Positions 6,654-15,434 of a stretch of DNA of 31,619 bases are shown here, one piece after another. Source of the stretch: Ventricola sp036297385 (GTDB lineage Bacteria > Bacillota > Clostridia > Christensenellales > Aristaeellaceae); contig JAXJLD010000023.1 in the NCBI GenBank assembly GCA_036297385.1, positions 1-31,619 of the forward strand, read 5' to 3'. The position numbers and the translations under genes were made by a program. The notes under the pieces were generated by a model. The model was not told the origin of the DNA and made no database searches. It saw only the letters and a list, made by a program, of their open reading frames with translations. How positions within the stretch are numbered: the stretch's first letter is position 1; every line of letters begins with the position of its first letter.

Positions 6654-9026
6654 TTATTTGAGAGAAACAATGGTTACGCCTGTCTCACCCTCGCCGTAGC
6701 GCCCCAGCCGGAAGCTGCTGACGCACGGATGACGGCGCAGGCAGTCCTGAATGCCCGCACGCAGGATGCCCATGCCGTTGCCGTGAATGATGGACACCTC
6801 GTTCAGCGAGGAGAGCATGGCGTCGTCAAGGAACTTCTGCACCTCTGGCAGCGCCTCATCCAGCGCCATGCCGCGCACATCCAGCTCCTGACGCACCGCT
6901 CGCGTCGTCACATCCACACGCACCTCGCGCATGGAGCGCTTGCGTTCGAGCTTCTTCTGCTCCTTCTTGATCATCTGCTGTGTCGAAGTCATCGTGCGCA
7001 GATCGGAAAGCTGCGCGCGCATCTTCATCATGCCCACCTTGAGCTGCACAACACCCTTTGCGTCCGGCGCGGTGACGACGGTAGCATCCATATCCATCGA
7101 CGCAATATGCACCATCTCGCCCGGCTTCACAGTCTTGGGAATCTCGCCGCCCACTTCCTTCTTCTCTGCCAGCACCTCCTGCGCCTGCTCCACGCGCTTC
7201 TTGACGCGCTGAATCTCATGCTCCTGCGCGCCGCCCGCCTTCTTCATCGCGCGCAGCTCAGCAATGACGGACTCCGACTCGCGGCGCGTATTCTCAACGA
7301 TGCGCTTGGCCTCTTCCTTCGCCTTTTTGATCGCGCGGTCGCGCTGATCTTCGAGCTTCTTGCGCTCCGCCTCCGCTTGATTGCGGATAGCCACCATCTC
7401 TTGGCGGGCCTCCTCGGCAAGCTGACGCTCCTTTTCCGCAATCTGACGATGGTACTCTGCGTTGGCGATCACGTCCTCAAAGCGCACCGCCTCCTTGGAG
7501 AGCAGGTCTTTGGCCTTGTCAATGACAAACTCCGGCAAGCCGAGCTTGCGGGAAATCTCAAATGCGTTGGACTTGCCTGGAATACCGATCAGCAGACGAT
7601 ACGTCGGACGCAGCGTCGCCACATCAAACTCCACCGAGGCATTTTCCACCTCCGGCGTGGTCAGCGCATATTCCTTCAGCTCGCTGTAATGCGTCGTCGC
7701 CATCGTGCGCGTGTGCATACTCAGCAGCGTCGAGAGAATCGCCTGCGCCAGCGCCGCGCCTTCCGTCGGGTCTGTACCCGCCCCCAGCTCATCAAAAAGT
7801 ACCAGCGAATCCGGCGTGACCTGCTCCAGAATCGACACGATATTCTTCATGTGACCCGAGAACGTGGACAACGACTGCTCAATCGACTGTTCATCGCCGA
7901 TATCGGCAAAGACCTCGTCAAATACTGCCAGCTCCGTGCCGTATTCCGCAGGCACCTGTAAGCCCGCCTGCGCCATCAGCGTAAACAAACCCGTGGTCTT
8001 GAGTGTGACCGTCTTGCCGCCGGTATTCGGGCCTGTAATCATCAGGCTCGTAAAATCACCGCCCAGACGGATATCCAGCGGAACCACCTTCTGCGGATCA
8101 ATCAGCGGATGGCGGCCACGAATGATCTTGATTCTGCGCTCGTCGTTGATCTTCGGCTCTACCGCAAACATCGCCCGCGCGAGCGACGCCTTGGCAAACG
8201 CAAAGTCAAGCTGCGCCAGTATCGCCAGATTGTCCGCCATCGCCGCCGCATCCGGCGCAATCTGGGCGGACAGCATCCGAAGAATCCGCTCGATCTCCGC
8301 CCGCTCGGCTGCGATAAGCTGCTTAAGCTCATTGCCAATCTCCACCACGGCCATCGGTTCCACGAAAATCGTCGCGCCAGTGGCGGACTGATCGTGGACA
8401 ATGCCCGGCACCATCGAGCGATACTCCTGCTTGACCGGCAGCACATACCGGTCGCCGCGCATGGTGATGATGCCTTCCTGCAAATATTTAGAGGTCGTCT
8501 GGCTGTGAATCATGCCATTCAGGCGCTCGCGCACGCGCTCGTTGCAGGCGCGCATCTTGCGCCGGATGGAAAACAGCTCTGTACTGGCGCGATCCGCAAT
8601 CTCGTCCTCGCTGATGATAGCCTCCGCAATGGCGTGCTCGGTATTTCGGAATGTCGAGAGCCGCGAAGCGTTCGCCGTGATCCTCGGCGTGCCATCCCGA
8701 TCATTTACCAGCGCATCCCGGCAGGCACGCGCCGCACGCAGCGACGCGCCAATATCCATCAGCGCACGCGGGGAGAGCGTCGAGCCGATCTCCGCCAAAT
8801 GAAGCTGCGCGCGCACATCCGAAAATGCAATCATCGGCGTGCCGCCCAGATAGGTCAGCACGTCGTGCGCCTCGCGCGTTTCCTGCTGCATACGGCGCAC
8901 ATCTTCTATGCAGCTGACCGGCTGGAGGCTGTCGCACAGCGCCGCGCCCATTTCCGATACGCAATACTGTGAAAGCTGCGCACGAATCTTGTCAAATTCC
9001 AGCACGCGCAGGGTTCTTTCCGTCAT
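6654..9026 (-). CDS. mutS2: MutS2, ATPase with Smr domain (RqcU)
   Basis: MutS-family ATPase without a mismatch-recognition domain. It is linked in Firmicutes to suppression of recombination and to ribosome-collision rescue, where it is also called RqcU. The 790 residues match the usual length: an N-terminal lever/clamp region, Walker A TGPNTGGKT (about 331-339), Walker B LVLFDE (408-413), then a long charged coiled coil (about 500-620) and a C-terminal Smr domain with LDVRG at 715 and HGNGMG near 748, both kept intact. The ATG follows AAAGGAG. It begins 11 bases after the U32 gene, which fits the zapA, U32, mutS2 order common in Clostridia. Confidence 0.97.
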   Translation of the reverse strand: MTERTLRVLEFDKIRAQLSQYCVSEMGAALCDSLQPVSCIEDVRRMQQETREAHDVLTYLGGTPMIAFSDVRAQLHLAEIGSTLSPRALMDIGASLRAARACRDALVNDRDGTPRITANASRLSTFRNTEHAIAEAIISEDEIADRASTELFSIRRKMRACNERVRERLNGMIHSQTTSKYLQEGIITMRGDRYVLPVKQEYRSMVPGIVHDQSATGATIFVEPMAVVEIGNELKQLIAAERAEIERILRMLSAQIAPDAAAMADNLAILAQLDFAFAKASLARAMFAVEPKINDERRIKIIRGRHPLIDPQKVVPLDIRLGGDFTSLMITGPNTGGKTVTLKTTGLFTLMAQAGLQVPAEYGTELAVFDEVFADIGDEQSIEQSLSTFSGHMKNIVSILEQVTPDSLVLFDELGAGTDPTEGAALAQAILSTLLSMHTRTMATTHYSELKEYALTTPEVENASVEFDVATLRPTYRLLIGIPGKSNAFEISRKLGLPEFVIDKAKDLLSKEAVRFEDVIANAEYHRQIAEKERQLAEEARQEMVAIRNQAEAERKKLEDQRDRAIKKAKEEAKRIVENTRRESESVIAELRAMKKAGGAQEHEIQRVKKRVEQAQEVLAEKKEVGGEIPKTVKPGEMVHIASMDMDATVVTAPDAKGVVQLKVGMMKMRAQLSDLRTMTSTQQMIKKEQKKLERKRSMREVRVDVTTRAVRQELDVRGMALDEALPEVQKFLDDAMLSSLNEVSIIHGNGMGILRAGIQDCLRRHPCVSSFRLGRYGEGETGVTIVSLK

Positions 9027-9037
9027 GGTCTACTCCT

Positions 9038-11383
9038 TTACTCGACGCCGCGCGCCCAATGGCCCGTCGTCGCTTGCTCTGCCGCCTGATGCGCGGCAGC
9101 ACCGTTGTCCAGAATACGGCGATAGGAGGCAACAATCTCCTTCTGACGCTCCAGCGGCTCATCGGTGAAATTCACACGAAGCGAAACGCCTGCATCGTGG
9201 AGCCGACCGGCATAGCGCGCCATATCCGTCGGCACGCTGTTGTACAGGCGAACCACACATCCATGTGTCATTCTCTGCCGCCTTGCCGGGAAACGGTATC
9301 CTTTTCTGTCCGTATATACCTGCGTCCATCCGCCCTGTGCAGCACAGGCACTGCACGCCCCGTCCTGCCGGGTATCACCCGCCTTGGTACGCCTCGGGCA
9401 ATGGTTTAGAAGCATCAGCGTTGCTCGCCCGTATGCCTCGATTTCATAGTTGCCTCCGCAAGCCATCAGCGCCTTCAGCTCACGCTCACTCAACTCGCAG
9501 GAGGCTGTCAGCCGCTTCACGCCCAGCGCCGTGTAAAACGCCGCACATTCCCCATTCATCACATTCAGCCCTTGCCCGCCTACGACCTCTACCGGCCATT
9601 CGCAGGCAAGCTGTCCGATGTTATTGACCACCACGCTCGCAAAGCGTTCTGCGTAGCGGCTTACCAGCGCATGGATATCCGTAAGCTCCTTCGTGCGCAT
9701 GACCGCAGGCAGCACCAGCATAGGCTTCACACCACTATGCTGATTCAGCGCTCTTTCCAGCGCATCCGGCGTCATATCCTGCGGCTCCCACGCAAACACG
9801 TCCGCACCGCAGGAAAGCAGCGCCGCACCATCCGCAAGGCTCTCTCCCTGCGCAATGAGCAGACGCTGCTGCGCAGGCATCTGCACAGACGCACGCACCG
9901 GCTCTGCGCCCTCTCGCACAATTCGCGTTCTCGCTTCCTTCATTGCCTGCAGAGCATCTCTGCGCAGGGCATTGAGCATACCTGCTGTCATAAACGCATT
10001 ATCGCTTAGCAATTCGAGCGTATGAAGCGTATACGGCGTACCGCCCATCTTGCCGAGCTGCTTCATTGCGCTCGCATAATCGAGCGCACGCTGCTGTGCC
10101 GGCTGGACAGGCTGCTCGCCCATCGCCTGCACCGTATGCCCATCGTGATCGCGCAATTCCAGCACGGGCAGGCTGCCCGGCATAGCCGTCAATCTCGCAT
10201 CGAGCGGGATCTGCACGCCCTCCTGCGTCATCGCGCGGCGAATCTCTGCCATCTGCATCGCATCCGTCAGTCGATACACCGCATCACCGGGCTTATACTG
10301 GCCCGATGCAATGCGCACCGTCGCTTCCGTGCCAGAAAGCGCCGCATTGCCCGAATACGTCAGATCCGTTTCCGTTCTTCCGCGCACCTGAAGTCCATCG
10401 CCGTCGTTCAGATTCTCCTCAAGCAGAACCTTGGCCAGCGGGCCGCGCATGGCGGTAATTCGGCCGACGCGAATTCCCCAATGGTTGGGGCGTTCCCAGC
10501 TCATCAGCGCCGCGTTGCTACGCTCCATGGCGTATCCTTCCGTGAAGCCGCCTCGATTGAAGACCTGCTTGAGCGCACGCAGCGTCATTTCGCTCGCCTT
10601 GTACGGCACATTCGCCTGCGCCGCATCCAGCGCCTCGCGATATGCGCGCGTCACCACGCCGACATATTCCGGGCGCTTCATGCGTCCCTCCAACTTAAAG
10701 GAGTACACGCCTGCATCGCGCATCTGCGGAATCCGGTCGATGAGCATGAGATCACGCGTAGAAAGCAGATATCCGCTCGTTCCATCGTCCAGCCGATAGG
10801 GAAGGCGGCACGGTTGGGCGCAACGACCACGGTTGCCGCTGCGTCCGCCAATCATGCTGGAAAACAAGCATTGACCGGAAACGGCCACGCAGAGTGCTCC
10901 ATGCGCAAACGCCTCAATCTCCACGCCTGTATCCGCCATTTTTCGCAGCTCGTCAAGCGAGCACTCGCGTGCCGGCACCACGCGGGAAAAGCCGAGTCCA
11001 CCCAGCAGTTTGGCTCCCTGCGCATTGTTGACCGTCATCTGTGTGCTGGCGTGCAGCGTCAGCGTCGGAAAGCGTGCCTTGGCAATGCGCGCCACGCCGA
11101 GATCCTGCACAATTGCCGCATCCACACCAACATTCGTCAGCAGCTCCAGCACATCGCATACGTCATCCACTTCGCTCTGCTTGACCAGCGTATTGACGGT
11201 CACATAGATTTTTTTGCCACGCTCATGAGCGTATTCCACCGCCTCTTTGAGCTGCCGATCGTCAAAATTGCCCGCATAGCTGCGCGCACCAAAGGCTGTA
11301 TACCCCAGATATACAGCGTCTGCGCCGCAGGCAACAGCCGCCTCAAGCGCCTCGCGGTTGCCCGCTGGGGAAAGCAGTTCCAT
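9038..11383 (-). CDS. U32-family protein, RlhA-like with DUF3656 region
   Basis: Member of the peptidase U32 family. Characterised relatives such as E. coli RlhA hydroxylate a cytidine of 23S rRNA, so an RNA-modification role is more likely than proteolysis. The 781 residues begin MELLSPAGN, the family signature start. The U32 core has EAFAHGALCVAVSG followed by Cys172, Cys188 and Cys192; with Cys165 these four would suit an Fe-S cluster. A long C-terminal half contains a second cysteine group (NHCPRR, CSAC) and ends TTGHWARGVE. The ATG at 11383 is chosen over one at 11401 because GGGAGG lies four bases before it. It sits between zapA and mutS2 in one operon. Confidence 0.88.
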   Translation of the reverse strand: MELLSPAGNREALEAAVACGADAVYLGYTAFGARSYAGNFDDRQLKEAVEYAHERGKKIYVTVNTLVKQSEVDDVCDVLELLTNVGVDAAIVQDLGVARIAKARFPTLTLHASTQMTVNNAQGAKLLGGLGFSRVVPARECSLDELRKMADTGVEIEAFAHGALCVAVSGQCLFSSMIGGRSGNRGRCAQPCRLPYRLDDGTSGYLLSTRDLMLIDRIPQMRDAGVYSFKLEGRMKRPEYVGVVTRAYREALDAAQANVPYKASEMTLRALKQVFNRGGFTEGYAMERSNAALMSWERPNHWGIRVGRITAMRGPLAKVLLEENLNDGDGLQVRGRTETDLTYSGNAALSGTEATVRIASGQYKPGDAVYRLTDAMQMAEIRRAMTQEGVQIPLDARLTAMPGSLPVLELRDHDGHTVQAMGEQPVQPAQQRALDYASAMKQLGKMGGTPYTLHTLELLSDNAFMTAGMLNALRRDALQAMKEARTRIVREGAEPVRASVQMPAQQRLLIAQGESLADGAALLSCGADVFAWEPQDMTPDALERALNQHSGVKPMLVLPAVMRTKELTDIHALVSRYAERFASVVVNNIGQLACEWPVEVVGGQGLNVMNGECAAFYTALGVKRLTASCELSERELKALMACGGNYEIEAYGRATLMLLNHCPRRTKAGDTRQDGACSACAAQGGWTQVYTDRKGYRFPARRQRMTHGCVVRLYNSVPTDMARYAGRLHDAGVSLRVNFTDEPLERQKEIVASYRRILDNGAAAHQAAEQATTGHWARGVE

Positions 11384-11481
11384 AGTTCCTCCCGATTCCA
11401 TCTGCCGGAAACATGACTTACTCCCGGCTCACCTTAAAATGCGGCGACAAAGAGAACGCTCTCCTGCCGCCGCCCAGATGC

Positions 11482-11742
11482 TTACGCTTTTTGCTCCGGC
11501 TGCATGGCAGCCAGCTCTTTTTTCAGGCGTACATTTTCATCCTGCGCACGAAACAACTCACTGGCGAGCGTCATCGCTGCAAGCACGGGCGCAGCACTCT
11601 CCCCTGTGCGCGTCGTCAGCGAGATCTCGCGCATCTTCCGATCGACATAGCGCGCCATGCGCTGCACCTGCGCCGCGTCCTCGTCAGTCAGCAGCGTGTA
11701 GTCCCGTCCCATCAGATGAACGACCACCTTGTTCTTTTTCAC
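11482..11742 (-). CDS. zapA: ZapA, cell division protein
   Basis: Small protein that bundles FtsZ filaments and stabilises the division ring. The 86 residues have the usual ZapA arrangement: a short N-terminal globular part with HLMGRDYTLL, then a helical region ending in a heptad-like coiled coil rich in Ala, Leu, Lys and Glu. The start is GTG at 11742, with GGGAGG six bases upstream. It lies between ppiB and the U32 gene, and linkage of zapA to U32 and mutS2 is frequent in Clostridia, which supports the call for a protein this short. Confidence 0.9.
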   Translation of the reverse strand: MKKNKVVVHLMGRDYTLLTDEDAAQVQRMARYVDRKMREISLTTRTGESAAPVLAAMTLASELFRAQDENVRLKKELAAMQPEQKA

Positions 11743-11759
11743 AAGCGCCTCCCGCCTTC

Positions 11760-12293
11760 TCAGAACCTGCCGCTCTTGATCTTCTCCACTTGATACGTCT
11801 CGCCGAAGGTTTCCACGCGCACGCTCTTCATCTTCTGCTCTTCAAACGGCTTGTCGTTGCGGCGGTCACGGGGCGCTGCAACAATCGCGTCAGCCGTTTC
11901 CATGCCCTCGGTCACCTTGCCGAACGCTGCGTACTGACCGTCCAGATGCGGCGCGTCGTCCACCATGATGAAGAACTGGCTGCCGGCAGAATTGGGCATC
12001 ATGCTGCGCGCCATGGACAGCACACCACGGGTGTGCTTCAGCGGGTTGTCGAAGCCATTGCGGGCAAATTCTCCGCGGATTGCATAGCCGGGGCCGCCGG
12101 TTCCCTGACCCAGCGGATCACCGCCCTGAATCATAAAGCCCGGAATCACGCGGTGAAAGATCACACCATCATAAAAGCCGCTGTTGGCCAGCTCCACAAA
12201 GTTCGCCACGCTGTTGGGCGCCATCTCCGGGTAGAGTTCGCCCTTCATCGTCATACCGTTTTCCATCTCGATGGTAAAGATCGGATTGCTCAT
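11760..12293 (-). CDS. ppiB: Cyclophilin-type peptidyl-prolyl cis-trans isomerase
   Basis: Cytoplasmic cyclophilin accelerating proline isomerisation during folding; no signal peptide is present. The 177 residues contain the active-site block FHRVIPGFMIQGGDP with catalytic Arg48, then GSQFFIMVDDAPHLDG near 104-119 and FGKVTEGM. Length and motif order match single-domain bacterial cyclophilins. The ATG follows AGGAGG at nine bases. A TATAAT lies 37 bases upstream, so this could be the first gene of the ppiB to spoIVA run, although read-through from the preceding gene is also possible. Confidence 0.96.
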   Translation of the reverse strand: MSNPIFTIEMENGMTMKGELYPEMAPNSVANFVELANSGFYDGVIFHRVIPGFMIQGGDPLGQGTGGPGYAIRGEFARNGFDNPLKHTRGVLSMARSMMPNSAGSQFFIMVDDAPHLDGQYAAFGKVTEGMETADAIVAAPRDRRNDKPFEEQKMKSVRVETFGETYQVEKIKSGRF

Positions 12294-12329
12294 GGTTGTT
12301 TCCTCCTGATATTTTCAATCATTGTTGGC

Positions 12330-12335
12330 ATTATA
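12330..12335 (-). promoter_or_regulatory. Possible -10 element upstream of ppiB
   Basis: TATAAT on the minus strand in the 48-base gap before ppiB. No convincing -35 hexamer is found at 16-18 bases, so this is a weak promoter call. Confidence 0.3.
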
Positions 12336-12341
12336 TAGTAT

Positions 12342-13346
12342 TTACGGGCTCTGCGGCCTGCACAGCGCCAGCAGATTGCCGCAGAGCAGCCGCTTCACGT
12401 CACGCTCAATCGCGGTGCTTTCCAGCTCATAGCCGCTTCTGGCCAGCGGCAGATACGCCTCGGCCAGCGCCTGCCAGATGCGCTCCTTTTCCAATATCCA
12501 GCGGCCCAGCATCTGCTCCGGCAAATGTGCATAGGCGCTGTATGGCACAAAGCGTGTGCCAAGCGTATGCAGCGCATCCTGAAAATGCCCACTTCCTCTC
12601 AGGCATATGAGCAGACGGGAACGCCGCCGCGCCGCATCAATCAGATGCGCTTCACAGTCCGCAGCCGCGCACGCCAGCGCACGCACGCCGTCAAACTCAT
12701 CCAGAAGCAGCACAAAGTGCTCAATTTCCTCACAGGAAGCAAGTTGCACATGCAGCGCAAAGCCCATATCCTGACAAACCGGAAGCAGGCAGTAGCGCAG
12801 CGCCTGTGCATCAAAGCGTTCAAGCAACAAATTATGCGCACTGCACGCCTTCGCGCACTCCGTCACACGGCGCGCCGCACCAGCATAATCCACACCAAAG
12901 CGGCCCGGCACAAAAAGCGCCTCGTCTACCGCCAGCAGCGGCTCCAAACGGTCATCGTCCAGGGCCATCTGCGCCGCATGATCGGCAGAAATGCGGAGCA
13001 GCACGCATCGGGCGTGCAGAGCGTCGAGCACCGTGCGCAGATATGCCGACCGCTCGTACTCATCCTCCATCGCCTTGGCGCGGTTTAAATCCCTAACCGG
13101 AAAATTCATGGCATCCATCGCCGCAAACATCGCCGCAGCATCCGCAGAAAAGGGAGTGTGTTCCGCCTTCACACGCGCCAGAGCTTCGCCCGGCGTAGCA
13201 GCAGGATGCGCCCACGTATCCAGTATCGCTTCCACGCCGCTTTCTCCGCTGACGATGTCAAAGTCCAGCATCGCCTCGCAGACCTCCGCCCGGCGAACCG
13301 CCTGCTTGACACAGCGACGAAGTTCCTGCTTATCGCCAATCGTCAT
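12342..13346 (-). CDS. Divergent uronate isomerase-like (amidohydrolase-fold) protein, probably inactive
   Basis: 334-residue soluble protein with no clear textbook identity. From memory of the glucuronate isomerase-like family it shows the same run of landmarks: CLLPVCQDMGFALHV (about 186-200), LGTRFVPYSAY (262-272) and a C-terminal ERDVKRLLCGNLLAL (314-328). The family's N-terminal metal motif of the D-x-H-x-H type is not seen; the corresponding region reads MLDFDI. The Asp expected after the last strand also appears replaced near PYSAYAH. His199 is retained. The protein has 13 cysteines. It is shorter than the usual 430-470 residues. The gene starts eight bases after the hemZ stop, so it is co-transcribed. 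Family assignment is moderate; loss of catalysis is inferred. Confidence 0.5.
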   Translation of the reverse strand: MTIGDKQELRRCVKQAVRRAEVCEAMLDFDIVSGESGVEAILDTWAHPAATPGEALARVKAEHTPFSADAAAMFAAMDAMNFPVRDLNRAKAMEDEYERSAYLRTVLDALHARCVLLRISADHAAQMALDDDRLEPLLAVDEALFVPGRFGVDYAGAARRVTECAKACSAHNLLLERFDAQALRYCLLPVCQDMGFALHVQLASCEEIEHFVLLLDEFDGVRALACAAADCEAHLIDAARRRSRLLICLRGSGHFQDALHTLGTRFVPYSAYAHLPEQMLGRWILEKERIWQALAEAYLPLARSGYELESTAIERDVKRLLCGNLLALCRPQSP

Positions 13347-13353
13347 CCTGCTC

Positions 13354-14829
13354 TCACACCCCTTTGTTCCTACTCAGTCCGGCCTTGGCAGCAAACACCT
13401 CGCGCTTGCGCACCGCCATTTCATCGACACGCGCAATGTACTGCTCGATGTTGGATATATTCGGCGCACGCAGAATCTTCTCCTCCCGGCGCATCACGCA
13501 TTTTGAGATTGCGCCCGCGCCCAGAGCCAGCACGCTGGTGGTCTCCTCCATATTGTCGATATTATAGCGGCACACGCTTTCAGGTCTCGCATAGCCCACA
13601 TTTTCCAAGTTCTCAGCCATGTATTTCTGCCTGTACAGATAGTACGCCCGCATCCCCAGCGTATGCGCCGTCTCTCGACCCAGCGCCACCATGCGCGCCA
13701 CATCCTCTTCCCGCTGCTGGTATTTCTGCTCATGAAGCCTCGAGGAGCGCTTAATCGCCAGCGTATGCACGGTCAGGCTATCCGGGTTCAGCGCCTGCAC
13801 CGCCTCAAGGGTGCGTGCAAACATCGCGTAATCCTCACCCGGAAGCGCTGCAATCACATCCATATTGATATCATGAAAGCCCAGCTCCCGCGCTATGTGA
13901 TAGCACTCCACCGTCTGCTGTGCCGTATGCGCACGGCCGATGATCCGAAGCGTTTCGTCATTCATGGTTTGCGGATTGATGCTGATGCGCGTCACCGGAT
14001 GGCAGCGGAGCATGGACAGCTTTTCGCGGTCAAGGGTATCCGGCCTGCCAGCCTCCACCGTTAGTTCTTCCAGCGTGCCAAAGCGCCGCTGCATATGCGA
14101 AAGCAGGCGATCAAGCTGTCCGGTTGTCAGGCTGCTGGGCGTGCCGCCGCCGACATAGCCCACGCGGATATCCAGCCCCAGCTCCTTCGCCATCTCACTG
14201 CACAAGTCAATCTCATGAAACAGCGCATTCAGGTACGGCTCGACAAGCCGCCCATCCCCAATCTCGCCAGAGGAAAACGAGCAGTACGCACAGCGCGTCG
14301 TGCAGAACGGGATGCCCACATACAGGTCGCAGGCATTTTCCGGCCTGTGAATCAGCCCTTCCTGCGCGGTAATGATCTCGTCGAGCAAGCCGAGTTTCTC
14401 TTCCGAGAGATCAAACAGTTCGGAAAGCGCAAGCCTCGCCTCTTCCCGGCTCCTGCCCTGCTCCATCTGCTGGTAATACAGCCGCGTCGGACGGATGCCC
14501 GTGAGCGATCCCCACGCGGGTCTCCGCCCCGTCACCTGCTTGAGAAGCTGATAGCAGCAGCGCTTGATGAGCCGCTTGAGCTGGCGCTTCTCCTCCAGCG
14601 GGCCGCCCGTCGCCGCATCGCCCCGCAGCGTTGCAAACGTAGATGACGGCCCGCCCGCCAGCGAAAAGCACTCAATCCACGAACCATCCTGTTCCTGATG
14701 CGTGTGCGTCAGCTCCGCGTCATGCGCCTCCTGCATCGTCACCGCCGCGCCCTCGCCATAGAACAGGCGCACCACGTCGGCAATATCGTTGCGGAAACCC
14801 TCAAACGGCGTTTCAACCGCGATTTTCAC
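13354..14829 (-). CDS. hemZ: HemZ, coproporphyrinogen dehydrogenase-like radical SAM protein
   Basis: Radical SAM protein of the HemN/HemZ group, annotated as oxygen-independent coproporphyrinogen III dehydrogenase; heme synthesis itself has not been proven for all members. The 491 residues comprise the HemZ-specific N-terminal region, then a radical SAM core with CTTRCAYC (Cys176, 180, 183) binding the [4Fe-4S] cluster, VGGGTPSSL for SAM contact, and a C-terminal segment with CRYNIDNMEETTSVLALGAGA. The GTG start at 14829 overlaps the stop of the upstream hydrolase as GTGA and is preceded by GGAGG; the ATG at 14850 has no such site. Its place after rel, dtd and the hydrolase is the usual Firmicutes order. 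Confidence 0.94.
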   Translation of the reverse strand: MKIAVETPFEGFRNDIADVVRLFYGEGAAVTMQEAHDAELTHTHQEQDGSWIECFSLAGGPSSTFATLRGDAATGGPLEEKRQLKRLIKRCCYQLLKQVTGRRPAWGSLTGIRPTRLYYQQMEQGRSREEARLALSELFDLSEEKLGLLDEIITAQEGLIHRPENACDLYVGIPFCTTRCAYCSFSSGEIGDGRLVEPYLNALFHEIDLCSEMAKELGLDIRVGYVGGGTPSSLTTGQLDRLLSHMQRRFGTLEELTVEAGRPDTLDREKLSMLRCHPVTRISINPQTMNDETLRIIGRAHTAQQTVECYHIARELGFHDINMDVIAALPGEDYAMFARTLEAVQALNPDSLTVHTLAIKRSSRLHEQKYQQREEDVARMVALGRETAHTLGMRAYYLYRQKYMAENLENVGYARPESVCRYNIDNMEETTSVLALGAGAISKCVMRREEKILRAPNISNIEQYIARVDEMAVRKREVFAAKAGLSRNKGV

Positions 14830-15434
14830 GCGAAGTTCCTCCGTTCCCATGCAATTTTCGTCTTCATGCCGTGCCCCGGATAGGCCACCGTCTCCTCAGG
14901 CAGCTCCATCAGGCGCATAAGCGACCGGCGAATCTCCCGCTCGTCACCGCCGGGCAGATCGGTTCTGCCATAGGTGGAATAAAAAAGCGTATCGCCGGAA
15001 AACAGCACGTTGTCTGCCAGATAGCACACGCCGCCCGGCGTATGCCCGGGCGTATGCAGCACGGTCAGCTCAAGACCCGCCTCGCTGACGACATCGCTCT
15101 CTTCGAGCAGCACGTCAGCCTGAGGCAGAACGAGCGACGCATTGATAACCTGACAGAGATTGAGCGACGGACTGCGAAGCGCCTGTGCATCCTGTGCATG
15201 GACATACAGCTTTGCACCGCGATCCAGCCACGGCTGCGCATGGAGCATATGGTCAAAGTGTCCATGCGTGAGCAGCACAGCCGCCACGCGGCGCTGACCA
15301 ACAGCCTCCGCTACACGCTCCTCCTCCGCACCCGGGTCGATCAGCACGCAGCAATCTGCATCCGCACAGCCCACCACATAGGTGTTCACGTCCAGCGGGC
15401 CGCCAGTCACCGTTTGAATATCGAGTTCAGCCAT
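14826..15434 (-). CDS. Metallo-beta-lactamase-fold hydrolase (glyoxalase II-like)
   Basis: Soluble zinc hydrolase of the small glyoxalase II-like group often found next to dtd and hemZ; its natural substrate is not established. The 202 residues show the metal-binding motif THGHFDH (His57, His59, Asp61, His62), then HTPGHTPGG and LFSGDTLF with the bridging Asp, and YPGHG near the end. The ATG at 15434 follows AGGAGG; an in-frame codon at 15557 would add 41 residues overlapping dtd and unlike the family. The start overlaps the dtd stop by one base (TGATG), and the stop overlaps the hemZ GTG. Confidence 0.9.
   Translation of the reverse strand: MAELDIQTVTGGPLDVNTYVVGCADADCCVLIDPGAEEERVAEAVGQRRVAAVLLTHGHFDHMLHAQPWLDRGAKLYVHAQDAQALRSPSLNLCQVINASLVLPQADVLLEESDVVSEAGLELTVLHTPGHTPGGVCYLADNVLFSGDTLFYSTYGRTDLPGGDEREIRRSLMRLMELPEETVAYPGHGMKTKIAWERRNFA
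14838..14842 (-). promoter_or_regulatory. Ribosome binding site deciding the hemZ GTG start
   Basis: GGAGG on the minus strand eight bases before the GTG at 14829, inside the end of the upstream hydrolase gene. It supports coupled translation. Confidence 0.7.

Noticed and set aside
6249..7961. 570-residue plus-strand open frame
   Set aside because: It is antisense to htrA and mutS2; the low-complexity leucine and histidine runs mirror the coiled-coil codons of mutS2.
12342..13346. Considered as a pseudogene
   Set aside because: The frame is intact over 334 codons, starts eight bases after hemZ and ends with a normal stop, so it looks like a maintained gene even if catalysis is lost.
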